Origin: JAHEKD01 sp965215945
Lineage (GTDB): Bacteria > Pseudomonadota > Gammaproteobacteria > Arenicellales > JAHEKD01
Reading direction: 5' to 3'
DNA: 45,903 nt
NCBI GenBank assembly: GCA_965215945.1
Contig: CBDCFC010000045.1
Span: 1-45,903, forward strand
The notes beneath the pieces are model-generated. The model worked only from the letters and a program-made list of their open reading frames with translations. It was not told the DNA's origin and searched no databases. Below are positions 18,223 to 26,681 of this stretch, one piece after another. The stretch's first letter is position 1. The number at the start of each line of letters is the position of its first letter. Position numbers and translations under genes: made by a program.

Positions 18223-18957
18223 ATGAGCATATCTATCAAAGCTGTCAATTTAAGCAAAAGCTATGGCACGACTACAGTAGTCGATAAGGTCAGCTTTAAT
18301 GCAAACCAAGGCGATGTAGTGGGTTTTTTAGGTCCAAATGGTGCCGGTAAGACTACTACAATGCGGATACTGACGGGTTTCCTGTTGCCGGATTCCGGCG
18401 TGGTTGAAATCTGTGATATTGACATGCACCAAGATCCGATTACCGCTAAATCAAAAATCGGTTATTTACCAGAAGGGGCGCCTCTTTATACCGACATGAA
18501 TGTGGCTGAATTTTTGAAGTTTGTTGCTAGAGTCAGAAAGATTAATCCATCCATGCTTGCTGATCGATTAGAACAGACCATAGACAAAATTCAGCTTGAA
18601 TCAGTGTTAGATAAGCGGATTGATAATCTCTCCAAAGGCTTTAAGCGGCGGGTGGGTATTGCCCAGGCAATCCTGCATGATCCTGAAATATTGATCATGG
18701 ATGAACCTACTGATGGACTTGATCCGAATCAAAAGCTTGAAGTTAGAAATTTGATTCGTGAAATGGCCAAAGAAAAAGTTATTATTCTATCGACACATAT
18801 TCTCGAAGAAGTTGATGCAGTTTGTAATCGCGCTTTGATTATTGCCGGAGGTAAGTTACTAGCAGACAAAACACCGGATGAACTGGTGATTGGTCACAAA
18901 AATTCATTAGAGACTGCTTTTTTGGACCTGACCAGAGATCAACAGGGCAGAACCTGA
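18223..18957 (+). CDS. ABC transporter ATPase, GldA-like
   Basis: The 244-residue ATPase has Walker A GPNGAGKT (37-44), signature LSKGF (136-140), Walker B ILIMDEP (157-162) and the switch histidine in STHILEEVD. The sequence GYLPEGAPLYTDMNV replaces the standard Q-loop, as in GldA/NatA-like ATPases of ABC-2 transporters. It powers the permease encoded next. The downstream GldG-like and DUF4340 proteins define a conserved four-gene operon whose substrate is unknown. The stop overlaps the permease start by one base (TGATG). Confidence 0.93.
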   Translation: MSISIKAVNLSKSYGTTTVVDKVSFNANQGDVVGFLGPNGAGKTTTMRILTGFLLPDSGVVEICDIDMHQDPITAKSKIGYLPEGAPLYTDMNVAEFLKFVARVRKINPSMLADRLEQTIDKIQLESVLDKRIDNLSKGFKRRVGIAQAILHDPEILIMDEPTDGLDPNQKLEVRNLIREMAKEKVIILSTHILEEVDAVCNRALIIAGGKLLADKTPDELVIGHKNSLETAFLDLTRDQQGRT

Positions 18958-19694
18958 TGGGTGCTATATTGACCATCGCCAGGCGCGAATTACAACAATA
19001 TTTCACAACACCGTTGGCCTATGTGTTTTTAGTGATCTTTCTAATTCTTTGTGGTGTTTTCACATTTTACATCGGTAATTTCTTTGCTCGTGGTCAGGCT
19101 GATCTGCTTTCATTTTTTACGTTTCATCCCTGGCTATTTCTTTTTTTAGTGCCGGCCTTAGCAATGCGGTTGTGGGCCGAAGAGCGTAAAACCGGCACTA
19201 TAGAGTTATTATTGACTATGCCGCTTACAACAACTCAGGTTGTAATGGGTAAGTTTTTCGCCACATGGTTGTTTATCGGGATTGCATTGTGTCTAACTTT
19301 TCCGTTATGGGTGACGGTAAATATTCTCGGGCAGCCTGATAATGGTGTTATTGCAATCAGCTATTTGGCCAGTTTTCTGTTGTCGGCACCTTATTTGGCA
19401 ATTAGTACCTGTATGTCGAGTTTGACCCGTAATCAGGTGATTGCATTTGTATTAAGTGTGGCAATGTGTTTATTATTTATGCTGAGCGGTTTTAATGCAG
19501 TAACTGATTTGGTAAGCGGCTGGGCGCCTGTATGGTTGGTTGAAACAGTTCAATCGTTTAGTTTTTTAACGCACTATACGGCGCAGATGATTAAAGGGGT
19601 AATCAGTTTAAAGAACATTGTGTTTTTCCTGGCCATAACTGGTTTTTTTCTATTTGCCAATATTATTATGATTGAACAAAACAAAGCGCAGTAA
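18957..19694 (+). CDS. ABC-2 type permease, GldF-like
   Basis: The 245-residue integral membrane protein has about six hydrophobic helices (around residues 20-40, 60-75, 100-125, 135-160, 165-190 and 220-240). The conserved segment MRLWAEERKTGTIELLLTMPLTTTQVV lies between helices 2 and 3 and is typical of ABC-2 permeases of the GldF type. It should form the inner membrane channel with the ATPase upstream. It overlaps that gene by one base and is followed by the GldG-like gene after 14 bases. Confidence 0.9.
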   Translation: MGAILTIARRELQQYFTTPLAYVFLVIFLILCGVFTFYIGNFFARGQADLLSFFTFHPWLFLFLVPALAMRLWAEERKTGTIELLLTMPLTTTQVVMGKFFATWLFIGIALCLTFPLWVTVNILGQPDNGVIAISYLASFLLSAPYLAISTCMSSLTRNQVIAFVLSVAMCLLFMLSGFNAVTDLVSGWAPVWLVETVQSFSFLTHYTAQMIKGVISLKNIVFFLAITGFFLFANIIMIEQNKAQ

Positions 19695-19708
19695 CCAAAG
19701 CTTAAATC

Positions 19709-21628
19709 ATGAAAATAAGACAAAAAGCATCATATTTTGGCCTGACTGAATTATTGCTGGCATTTTTAGCCATGGTGTTAGTAATAATGCTGGCGAATCG
19801 TTACCTATCATCAATTCGTCTGGATGTGACTGAAAACAAGTTATATACGGTTTCCCAGGGTACAAAAAATATTCTCTCGAGCCTTTCTGAGCCTATAAAT
19901 CTGAAATTTTTTTATTCAAAAAAAATGGCTGCTCAGTTGCCCGGAATCGGCGTTTATGCTGAGCGTGTTGCCGACATGATCAAAGAGTATCAACGCTTGG
20001 CGGGTACTAACATCTCAATCGAACAAATTGATCCCGAACCTTTTTCAGAACAGGAAGATTTGGCTGTTGCCAATGGGCTTAGCGGTGTTCCAGTTGATCA
20101 ATCAGGTAACAGTTTTTACTTTGGTTTAGTGGGTACCAATTCTGTCGATGGTCGTGAAACGATTTCATTCTTTTCGCCGGAGCGAGAACAGCAGCTTGAA
20201 TATGATCTAAGTCAATTGGTGCACCGTCTTGCTTCAAAGCAGCAAACTCAGATTGGCATATTAACCACCTTGCCCGTGCAGGGAGATCAACAGGCAGCTA
20301 TGTTTGGCGCGCCATCCGGGCCCTGGTTTAGTTTAGAGCAGTTAAGTGAACTGCATGATGTTGAATATCTTGATACAGAGCTGGACACGCTGGAGCAGGA
20401 TTTTTCTGTAGTGCTGGTTATTCACCCATCCTCATTGTCTAAACAGGCTTTATTTGCCGTTGATCAATACGCAATCAAGGGTGGAAAAGTGATCATGTTT
20501 GTTGATCCATACGCTGAATCCAACCAGCCACCGGATCAGTTGAAGTCTCAACAGGACGACAATGATGCAGAGCCGTCGGCGCTCAGTGCACTGTTAGCAA
20601 GTTGGGACGTTTCAATTGACGCCGCAAACGTAGTGGCCGATCTGGAAAATTCACTGCGAGTGCAGTCATCCGCATCCGGTCGCTCTGAAATTGTGGATTA
20701 TCCAGTTTGGTTTATGCTTAACCAACAGGCCATGAACGCTGATGACCCGGCCTTCCAGCAATTAGGCGAGTTGGTGCTGGCTTCGGCCGGAGCGCTAACG
20801 CCATCAGCGGATGCAAAAACAACATTTGTGCCACTTTTGACGAGTAGTGATCAGGCTTCATTCATCACTACCGAGAGCCTGAAATTTCAAACTGATCCCA
20901 AACAGGTACTCAAGCAATATAATCCAGGTGAAGGCAGGAAAATAGTCGCAGCGCGAGTCAGTGGGCAGGTTGAAACAGCATTTCCCAATTACAAACCAGA
21001 ACCTGTAATAGAGGAGAATGACCAAGAGTCAGAGCAAGAAAATGAACAAACAACTGCGTCTATCGAACAAACGAATACGGGTGAAATTAACGTAGTGATT
21101 TTTGCAGACACGGATATGCTGCGCGATCAGTTTTGGGTACAGGTGCAAAACTTTTTAGGGTCGACAATAGCTGTACCATCAGCAGGTAACGGTAAACTGC
21201 TGGCCAATTTAGTTGACCAAATGTCAGGCAGTCCTGATTTAATCAGCGTCCGCAATCGTGGCAGTAACAATCGGCCGTTTACTTTACTGGAGTCGATACG
21301 ACAAACGGCTGATCAAAATTTTCTGCGAAAAGAACAAGAGTTAATCGCAGAGCTGGAAGAAACTGAAAACAAATTGCTGGAACTGGAACAGGCAAAAAAT
21401 AATACAAATAGCGCCATCTTGAGTGCTGATCAGCAACAGGAAGTTGAAAATTTTACTAATAAAAAGTTAACCATTCGTAAAGAACTTAGACAAGTGCGCC
21501 ATTCGTTGCAAAAAGACATTGAACGTGTTGAGTCATGGGTTAAAGTTATTAATCTGGCATTAGTGCCAACCCTGATCATACTATTTGGACTAGCACTGTT
21601 GTTGTTCAAATCAGGAAGGAAGGCATAG
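19709..21628 (+). CDS. GldG-like ABC transporter auxiliary protein
   Basis: The 639-residue protein has an N-terminal membrane helix (about 14-32), a large extracytoplasmic domain of the GldG/ABC_transp_aux type (RYLSSIRLDVTENKLYTVSQ, then NLKFFYSK and VDPYAESN), an acidic low-complexity insert near residues 430-455, a coiled coil near 545-600 rich in Glu/Leu/Lys, and a C-terminal helix (about 612-634). Homologues are part of Bacteroidetes gliding machinery, but in gammaproteobacteria the operon occurs without gliding genes and its role is unsettled. It is coupled to the DUF4340 gene, one base away. Confidence 0.85.
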   Translation: MKIRQKASYFGLTELLLAFLAMVLVIMLANRYLSSIRLDVTENKLYTVSQGTKNILSSLSEPINLKFFYSKKMAAQLPGIGVYAERVADMIKEYQRLAGTNISIEQIDPEPFSEQEDLAVANGLSGVPVDQSGNSFYFGLVGTNSVDGRETISFFSPEREQQLEYDLSQLVHRLASKQQTQIGILTTLPVQGDQQAAMFGAPSGPWFSLEQLSELHDVEYLDTELDTLEQDFSVVLVIHPSSLSKQALFAVDQYAIKGGKVIMFVDPYAESNQPPDQLKSQQDDNDAEPSALSALLASWDVSIDAANVVADLENSLRVQSSASGRSEIVDYPVWFMLNQQAMNADDPAFQQLGELVLASAGALTPSADAKTTFVPLLTSSDQASFITTESLKFQTDPKQVLKQYNPGEGRKIVAARVSGQVETAFPNYKPEPVIEENDQESEQENEQTTASIEQTNTGEINVVIFADTDMLRDQFWVQVQNFLGSTIAVPSAGNGKLLANLVDQMSGSPDLISVRNRGSNNRPFTLLESIRQTADQNFLRKEQELIAELEETENKLLELEQAKNNTNSAILSADQQQEVENFTNKKLTIRKELRQVRHSLQKDIERVESWVKVINLALVPTLIILFGLALLLFKSGRKA

Positions 21629-21629
21629 T

Positions 21630-22646
21630 ATGCTGAGTAAAAAACTCATGTTGGTTTTACTCGCGCTTTGTTGTTTATTATTCGCGGCATTGTTCTATAC
21701 AAAAGATCCACTCAATATTACCTCATCTGGTGATCAGGAATTATTTATTCCGGGTTTAAGTAAACAATTAGCCAATGTCAGGAGTATTCTGATTGACTCT
21801 AATGAAGGAGCTGTCGAGCTTGTAAATGAAAATGAAAAGTGGCTAGTCAAATCCAAGGAAAATTATCCGGCAGATGTAAATTCAGTTCGACAATTATTAT
21901 ATGGGGTTGCCGAGCTAGAGATTCTCGAAGTCAAGACCTCTAATGAGTTATTGCTGGGGGAAATAGGCCTTGCTAAAGATGATGAGGATTCGACACGAAT
22001 AAGGTTTAATGACAAGGACGATAAATCTATCGCTGATGTGTTATTTGGCAAATCTCAGGCTGGTTTATCTCAAAATAAACGTAACTGGTTTGTTAGACAA
22101 TACAAAAGCCCGCAATCATGGTTGGTTGCAGGTGACTTGAATTTATATAAAACGGCTTTTCAATGGCTTAATAAAGATATTCTTGTGCTTGCGGCAGGCG
22201 GTTTGAAGCAGATTGAGCTTAATCCTGAAACGGAAGATGCAGTTAAAATAATTAAAACAGAGCAAGACAGTGGTTTTACTATTGCTGATTTACGTGACGG
22301 TGAAAAGCTAGAGCCATACAAAATTGAGCAGTTAGTCGATTCGATCAGTAACCTGCGTTTTGATGATGTCAGGCTCAGGGCCGAGGTCGCCTTCAGTGCT
22401 GATATTCAAGCCATTAATGTTGAAACTACTGAAGGTCTCATCGTTTTGGTATTAGTCACAGATGCAGAACAAGGTTGGATTGTTTTACAGGCTATTGCCG
22501 CATCTGCGGATCAAACAGTTAACGAGAAAGCCGAAATCTATAACCAGCTATGGGCCGATTGGGAATATCAACTACCCAAGTTTAAAATTGAACAACTCTT
22601 AAACAAAAGGCAGGATTTATTATCTACCGAAGAACAATCTTCTTAG
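21630..22646 (+). CDS. DUF4340 domain protein of the Gld-like ABC operon
   Basis: The 338-residue protein has an N-terminal membrane anchor (about residues 5-22) and a periplasmic region that matches DUF4340 in pattern: SNEGAVELVNENEKWLVKS, YPADVNSVRQLLYGVAELE and later NWFVRQYKS. DUF4340 proteins are encoded after GldG-like genes in many gammaproteobacteria, which is the main support here. Function is unknown; a part in the same envelope complex is inferred. The ATG follows the GldG-like stop codon by one base, with GGAAGG at 21616-21621 as ribosome binding site. Confidence 0.8.
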   Translation: MLSKKLMLVLLALCCLLFAALFYTKDPLNITSSGDQELFIPGLSKQLANVRSILIDSNEGAVELVNENEKWLVKSKENYPADVNSVRQLLYGVAELEILEVKTSNELLLGEIGLAKDDEDSTRIRFNDKDDKSIADVLFGKSQAGLSQNKRNWFVRQYKSPQSWLVAGDLNLYKTAFQWLNKDILVLAAGGLKQIELNPETEDAVKIIKTEQDSGFTIADLRDGEKLEPYKIEQLVDSISNLRFDDVRLRAEVAFSADIQAINVETTEGLIVLVLVTDAEQGWIVLQAIAASADQTVNEKAEIYNQLWADWEYQLPKFKIEQLLNKRQDLLSTEEQSS

Positions 22647-22726
22647 ACTTAGATTAAAACTTGTCAGACGACAACGGTCAGTTAAAATCCTTTCCAACAC
22701 TTAATTTACCAATCGCGGAGAATAAC

Positions 22727-24418
22727 ATGTCCGAAAAGTTGAACCGTTATAGTTCCCGTATTACCCAGCCACGCTCACAGGGTGCATCTCAGGCCATGCT
22801 TTATGGTACCGGCATGACTGAAGCGGATATGTCAAAACCCCAGGTCGGCATCGCCAGCATCTGGTGGGAGGGCAATACTTGTAATATGCATCTCAACGAT
22901 TTGGCCGCCAAGGTTAAAGACGGTGTGGTTAAAGCAGATATGGTCGGCATGCGCTTTAATACCATCGGTGTCAGCGACGGCATTTCCATGGGCACTGAAG
23001 GCATGAGTTATTCATTGCAGTCTCGCGATATTATCGCCGACTCAATTGAAACCGTAGTCAGCGCGCAGTGGTATGACGGGGTAATCACGATTCCAGGTTG
23101 TGATAAAAACATGCCCGGATGCATTATGGCGATGGGGCGTTTGAATCGCCCGGGTTTAATGGTTTATGGCGGTACAATCAAACCCGGTTATACCGAGGTT
23201 AATAATAATCGACAAGTGCTGGACATTGTTTCAGCATTCCAAAGCTACGGTGAATATATCGCTGACAAAATTGACGATAGTACGCGGCAGAAAATTGTCA
23301 GGCATTCCTGCCCGGGTGCCGGTGCCTGTGGCGGCATGTACACAGCAAATACGATGGCCAGTGCAATTGAAGCATTAGGGATGTCGTTGCCAAACAGTTC
23401 CTCTGCACCGGCCACCGACCCGCTTAAAATTCAAGAATGTGAAAGTGCCGGAGCGGCTGTTTTGAATCTGATGAAAATGGACTTGAAACCTCGTGACATT
23501 ATGACCCGTGAAGCATTTGAGAATGCTATGGTACTGGCTACTATTCTAGGCGGATCAACTAATGCCGTATTGCATTTAATCGCCATGGCCAGATCGGTCG
23601 GCATTGAATTGACTATCGATGACTTCCAGGCTGTTAGTGATAAAACCCCTTACATTGCTGATCTTAAACCCAGCGGCAAGTATGTAATGGAAGATTTGCA
23701 TAACATTGGCGGTATTCCGGCAGTAATGAAAATGCTGTTAGGCGAGGGATTGCTGAACGGCGATTGTATGACAGTCACCGGCAAAACCATAGCCGAAAAT
23801 CTCGCTGATGCACCGGAGTTGGGTAACAAACCCAAGATCATTTATCCACTCGATAAGCCGATCAAAACCACCAGCCACATCCAAATTCTAAAGGGCAATT
23901 TGGCCCCGGACGGAGCGGTTGCCAAAATTACCGGTAAAGAGGGAGAGATTTTTAAAGGCCCGGCCCGTGTATATGATTCTGAGGAAGACATGCTCAAGGG
24001 TCTGGAAGAGGGTGAAATTCAAAAGGGTGAGGTGATTATTATCCGCTATGAAGGTCCTAAAGGCGGTCCGGGAATGCCTGAGATGTTGACACCAACATCG
24101 GCCATCATGGGAGCAGGGTTAGGTGATGATGTTGCCTTGATTACTGATGGTCGATTTTCCGGTGGTTCGCACGGCTTTATTATTGGTCATGTTGTGCCTG
24201 AAGCGCAAGAAGGTGGTCCGATCGGTTTATTACAAGACGGCGACATGATAACCATTGACTCAGTTAACAACAAACTCGATGTTGATTTATCCGAGGAGCA
24301 ACTTAGTCAGCGCCGAGATGAGTGGCAGATGCCGGCCTATAAAGCAACCCGCGGCACACTGTATAAATATATCAAGAATGTTAAAAACGCCAGCGAGGGT
24401 TGTGTGACAGATGAGTGA
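22727..24418 (+). CDS. ilvD: Dihydroxy-acid dehydratase
   Basis: The 564-residue enzyme dehydrates dihydroxy acids in valine, isoleucine and leucine synthesis. Cluster cysteines lie in IPGCDKNMPG and CPGAGACGGM. The length matches the shorter IlvD branch rather than the 616-residue E. coli type. DGRFSGGSHGFIIGHV is the C-terminal signature. Start choice: the frame is open to a TTG at 22661, but the ATG at 22727 has GGAG at 22717-22720 and begins MSEKLNRYSSRIT, where homologues start. No other ilv genes are present here. Confidence 0.95.
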   Translation: MSEKLNRYSSRITQPRSQGASQAMLYGTGMTEADMSKPQVGIASIWWEGNTCNMHLNDLAAKVKDGVVKADMVGMRFNTIGVSDGISMGTEGMSYSLQSRDIIADSIETVVSAQWYDGVITIPGCDKNMPGCIMAMGRLNRPGLMVYGGTIKPGYTEVNNNRQVLDIVSAFQSYGEYIADKIDDSTRQKIVRHSCPGAGACGGMYTANTMASAIEALGMSLPNSSSAPATDPLKIQECESAGAAVLNLMKMDLKPRDIMTREAFENAMVLATILGGSTNAVLHLIAMARSVGIELTIDDFQAVSDKTPYIADLKPSGKYVMEDLHNIGGIPAVMKMLLGEGLLNGDCMTVTGKTIAENLADAPELGNKPKIIYPLDKPIKTTSHIQILKGNLAPDGAVAKITGKEGEIFKGPARVYDSEEDMLKGLEEGEIQKGEVIIIRYEGPKGGPGMPEMLTPTSAIMGAGLGDDVALITDGRFSGGSHGFIIGHVVPEAQEGGPIGLLQDGDMITIDSVNNKLDVDLSEEQLSQRRDEWQMPAYKATRGTLYKYIKNVKNASEGCVTDE

Positions 24419-24460
24419 TCAGAAGACTGTTGACAGATGACGGAAAGTAGAAAAGGATAA

Positions 24461-24486
24461 TCTGTCCTCTGTCCTCTGTCCTCTGT
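24461..24486. repeat. Short tandem repeat, heptamer TCTGTCC
   Basis: Three perfect copies of TCTGTCC (24461-24481) are followed by a partial TCTGT. The repeat lies between ilvD and the end of the convergent membrane protein gene. It is the only clean short tandem array I noticed. Confidence 0.8.
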
Positions 24487-25016
24487 TACAGCGCCTGATC
24501 AATTGCCGTTGGGCCAACCAGACTCAAGGCAATAGTGAGGCTAATCGCCTGGGCGAAAAAGCCGAGGACAAATGCTGAGAAAAAAGAGCTTTCCAAGGCG
24601 TTTTTCAATATATAGGCGACAATGATCAAATTCCACAAACTAACCATGAAAATGAACAGCAGCCCGTTATTGATCGTTATTTGCCCGTCTTGAAGTAGTG
24701 CAACATCACTGGCAAAAGGAATAGCGAGCAGTTGCAGTAAAAAACTGGTTCCAAATAACGCGGTAATCGTCTGCGGCCAGCGCATCTGGAAACCCTTGAT
24801 TTTTAATATTACCCAGATTACCAAGGCATAAAGCGCCACCTGGGCAAGCGCAAATACTACGATTTGGTTGCTGGATTCTTTGTTCATGCCGGCAACAACA
24901 GTTGCGGCGATAATTAGCACCGTAGCAATAATCGTCCACTGCCTATCCGCAGGTAAATCCTGGGGCTGGGCCCTAAAAAAACAAATTTTCAGCAATGTTT
25001 CAAAAAAAAGCAGCAT
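24486..25016 (-). CDS. Small inner membrane protein, unknown function
   Basis: The 176-residue protein begins MLLFFETLLKICFFRAQPQDLPADRQ, a start I know from uncharacterised proteobacterial membrane proteins. Four or five hydrophobic helices follow (about residues 28-45, 52-72, 83-103, 115-140, 148-170). The frame stays open upstream to 25208, but that would run antisense through the start of rnd and gives a non-membrane, implausible leader, so the ATG at 25016 is chosen. It is divergent from rnd, 54 bp away. No function can be assigned. Confidence 0.65.
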   Translation of the reverse strand: MLLFFETLLKICFFRAQPQDLPADRQWTIIATVLIIAATVVAGMNKESSNQIVVFALAQVALYALVIWVILKIKGFQMRWPQTITALFGTSFLLQLLAIPFASDVALLQDGQITINNGLLFIFMVSLWNLIIVAYILKNALESSFFSAFVLGFFAQAISLTIALSLVGPTAIDQAL

Positions 25017-25070
25017 ATAATCGTCCGCGTTATTAATGGGAAACGAATAAAGCGCAATTGTAGCTGAATC

Positions 25071-26162
25071 ATGGATAAAAAACTTCAGTCTGAAAATAAA
25101 ATCATTTCCTCGCTTGCCCAGTGGCAAGGAGTGAAGAAATATTTTACTCATACAAGTTGGATTGGCCTTGATACTGAGTTTATGCGTGACCGAACTTACT
25201 ATCCACAATTGTGTCTGGTGCAGTTATCCTGTGATGAGGTCGATATTTGTCTTGATCCACTGGCATTTGATTGTTCATCCATTCTTCCGGACATTTTGGA
25301 GGATAAATCTATTATCAAAATCATCCATTCAGCCTCTCAAGATATTGAAGCGCTTGGTTATTACTGTAATGGTGAAATCAACAATATTTACGACACTCAG
25401 CTTGCGGCTGAATTTTGTAATCTTACTCCACAAATGGGTTATGCCTCATTGGCGAAGGAATTGCTCAAGGTCGAATTGCCTAAATCACAGACACGAAGTA
25501 ACTGGGCTAAACGGCCCCTGACGCAAAAACAAATTGAGTATAGTTTTAATGATGTTATTTATCTGAAGCCACTTTATGATAATTTAAATCAGAATTTGGC
25601 GGATTCTAACAAAGCAACTTGGTATGAACAGGAACAAGCTTATGAATTAAATCGAATGCGAAAATTCAGAATCGATCCGGAAAATGCCCACTTGAATTTT
25701 AAATCTTCCCATCGGCTCGAAGCTAAGAATCAGCAAGTTGTAAAGCAAATCCTAACCTGGCGGGAAGGTATTGCACAACAAGTGAACAGGCCAAGGCATT
25801 GGATTTTAACAGATAAATCCATTGCTGAAATCGGCGCTATATTACCCAATGATTTAGATTCATTACAACTAATCACTCAAGACGATCAGCGTTTTAATAA
25901 ACGTTATATTGCAGATATTTTAAAATGTATAAACTTAGGATTAAAGCAACCTGATGAGCGAGTCTGGCAGCATCGTGAGCAGCTCACAGAACCTCAGAAA
26001 CAACAAGTAAGCGCTTTAAAACGAAGACTTGAAAATCAGGCTTTTAAATACAATTTACCCGCAACAAGATTAGCAACCAGAAAAGATATTGTTGATTATG
26101 TGAGAGATGGTAAGGGGAGATTGGCTGAAGGGTGGCGGAAGGAGATTTTGAATTCAGGTTAA
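25071..26162 (+). CDS. rnd: Ribonuclease D
   Basis: The 363-residue 3'-5' exonuclease trims tRNA and other stable RNA precursors. The DEDD catalytic residues are D34 and E36 in LDTEFMRD, D91 in SASQDIEAL, and D161 with Y157 in YSFNDVIYL. A HRDC domain begins near residue 205 (LTWREGIAQQVNRPRHWIL) and a second HRDC-like region ends the protein. Length is normal. The accessory island begins directly after its stop codon. Confidence 0.95.
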   Translation: MDKKLQSENKIISSLAQWQGVKKYFTHTSWIGLDTEFMRDRTYYPQLCLVQLSCDEVDICLDPLAFDCSSILPDILEDKSIIKIIHSASQDIEALGYYCNGEINNIYDTQLAAEFCNLTPQMGYASLAKELLKVELPKSQTRSNWAKRPLTQKQIEYSFNDVIYLKPLYDNLNQNLADSNKATWYEQEQAYELNRMRKFRIDPENAHLNFKSSHRLEAKNQQVVKQILTWREGIAQQVNRPRHWILTDKSIAEIGAILPNDLDSLQLITQDDQRFNKRYIADILKCINLGLKQPDERVWQHREQLTEPQKQQVSALKRRLENQAFKYNLPATRLATRKDIVDYVRDGKGRLAEGWRKEILNSG

Positions 26163-26197
26163 AAATAAATGATAAAATACTTTTTAACGAAAGGGAA

Positions 26198-26253
26198 TTC
26201 TGTGGATATATGGGCCGAGGCCGGCCAGGGAAGAATGGGTGATTAAAAAGTAA
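26198..26253 (+). pseudogene. 3' fragment of a second RAYT gene (relic)
   Basis: TGGATATATGG-CCGAGG-CGGCCA at 26203 onward matches the end of the intact RAYT gene (28590 onward) for about 50 bp with roughly six mismatches. Both encode GYM-RGRP-K-G followed by a stop and continue into TGATTAAAAA-TAAT. No upstream RAYT sequence remains. The piece lies 36 bp after rnd, so only the last 14 codons and the tail of an older copy survive. Confidence 0.75.
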
Positions 26254-26267
26254 TCCCTCCGTCACCT

Positions 26268-26313
26268 GGGTAAAAGGGGACCGGGGTAAAAGGACGGGTA
26301 AAAGGGGACGCCC
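26268..26313 (+). repeat. Three tandem GGGTAAAAGG(GG)AC boxes
   Basis: GGGTAAAAGGGGACC (26268-26282), GGGTAAAAGGACG (26284-26296) and GGGTAAAAGGGGACG (26296-26310) stand in a row. The last, with the following CCCAT, forms a perfect 15-bp inverted repeat with 28637-28651. The left end of the IS110-type element joins here. Confidence 0.8.
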
Positions 26314-26321
26314 ATAAGTCG

Positions 26322-26681
26322 TTAAAAGTCAATAGTTCATAACGGTATATAAGGGTAACCCCTTGGCTCTCTATAAACAGAGTTTAATGAGCGCATCTGA
26401 ATTTATGATTGTGAGCTACTTTTAGATAAAGTGCTTCAGTCACCCATCAGGATTAAGGCGATACACCGTTCAGGTGCTTCCCTTGGCCGTATTCAGTCCC
26501 ATTAAATAATCAGTACCTTGAGATCACTAGTCAGTATGTGATGATGGATTGTCAGTCAGTCCCATTGTAGTTGACCTCAAGGGCACTTTATTAAACGCTA
26601 TTTCGATGATACTGGCGGTGGATACTCAGAGGACCGGGTTATTAACCATTCCCCTTTTGATCTTACCGCCAGATAAAACGG
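26322..26681 (-). ncRNA. Candidate bridge/seek RNA region of the IS110-type element
   Basis: This 360-bp stretch carries no convincing gene. Read on the minus strand it follows the transposase. It contains a stem CTGGCGGT/ACCGCCAG (26612-26619 with 26665-26672), an inner hairpin GGTT-ATT-AACC (26637-26647) and an internal loop whose two sides carry AAAAGGGGA (minus strand of 26650-26658) and CCCGGTCC (minus strand of 26631-26638). Together these spell the box AAAAGGGGACCGGG present at 26272-26285. TCAGTCCCATT also occurs twice (near 26490 and 26560). Bridge or seek RNAs of IS110/IS1111 elements have this kind of two-sided target loop. Transcription and exact ends are not shown by sequence. 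Confidence 0.5.

Noticed and set aside
25017..25208. N-terminal extension of the membrane protein gene opposite rnd.
   Set aside because: It runs antisense through the rnd start. The ATG at 25016 begins the recognisable protein.
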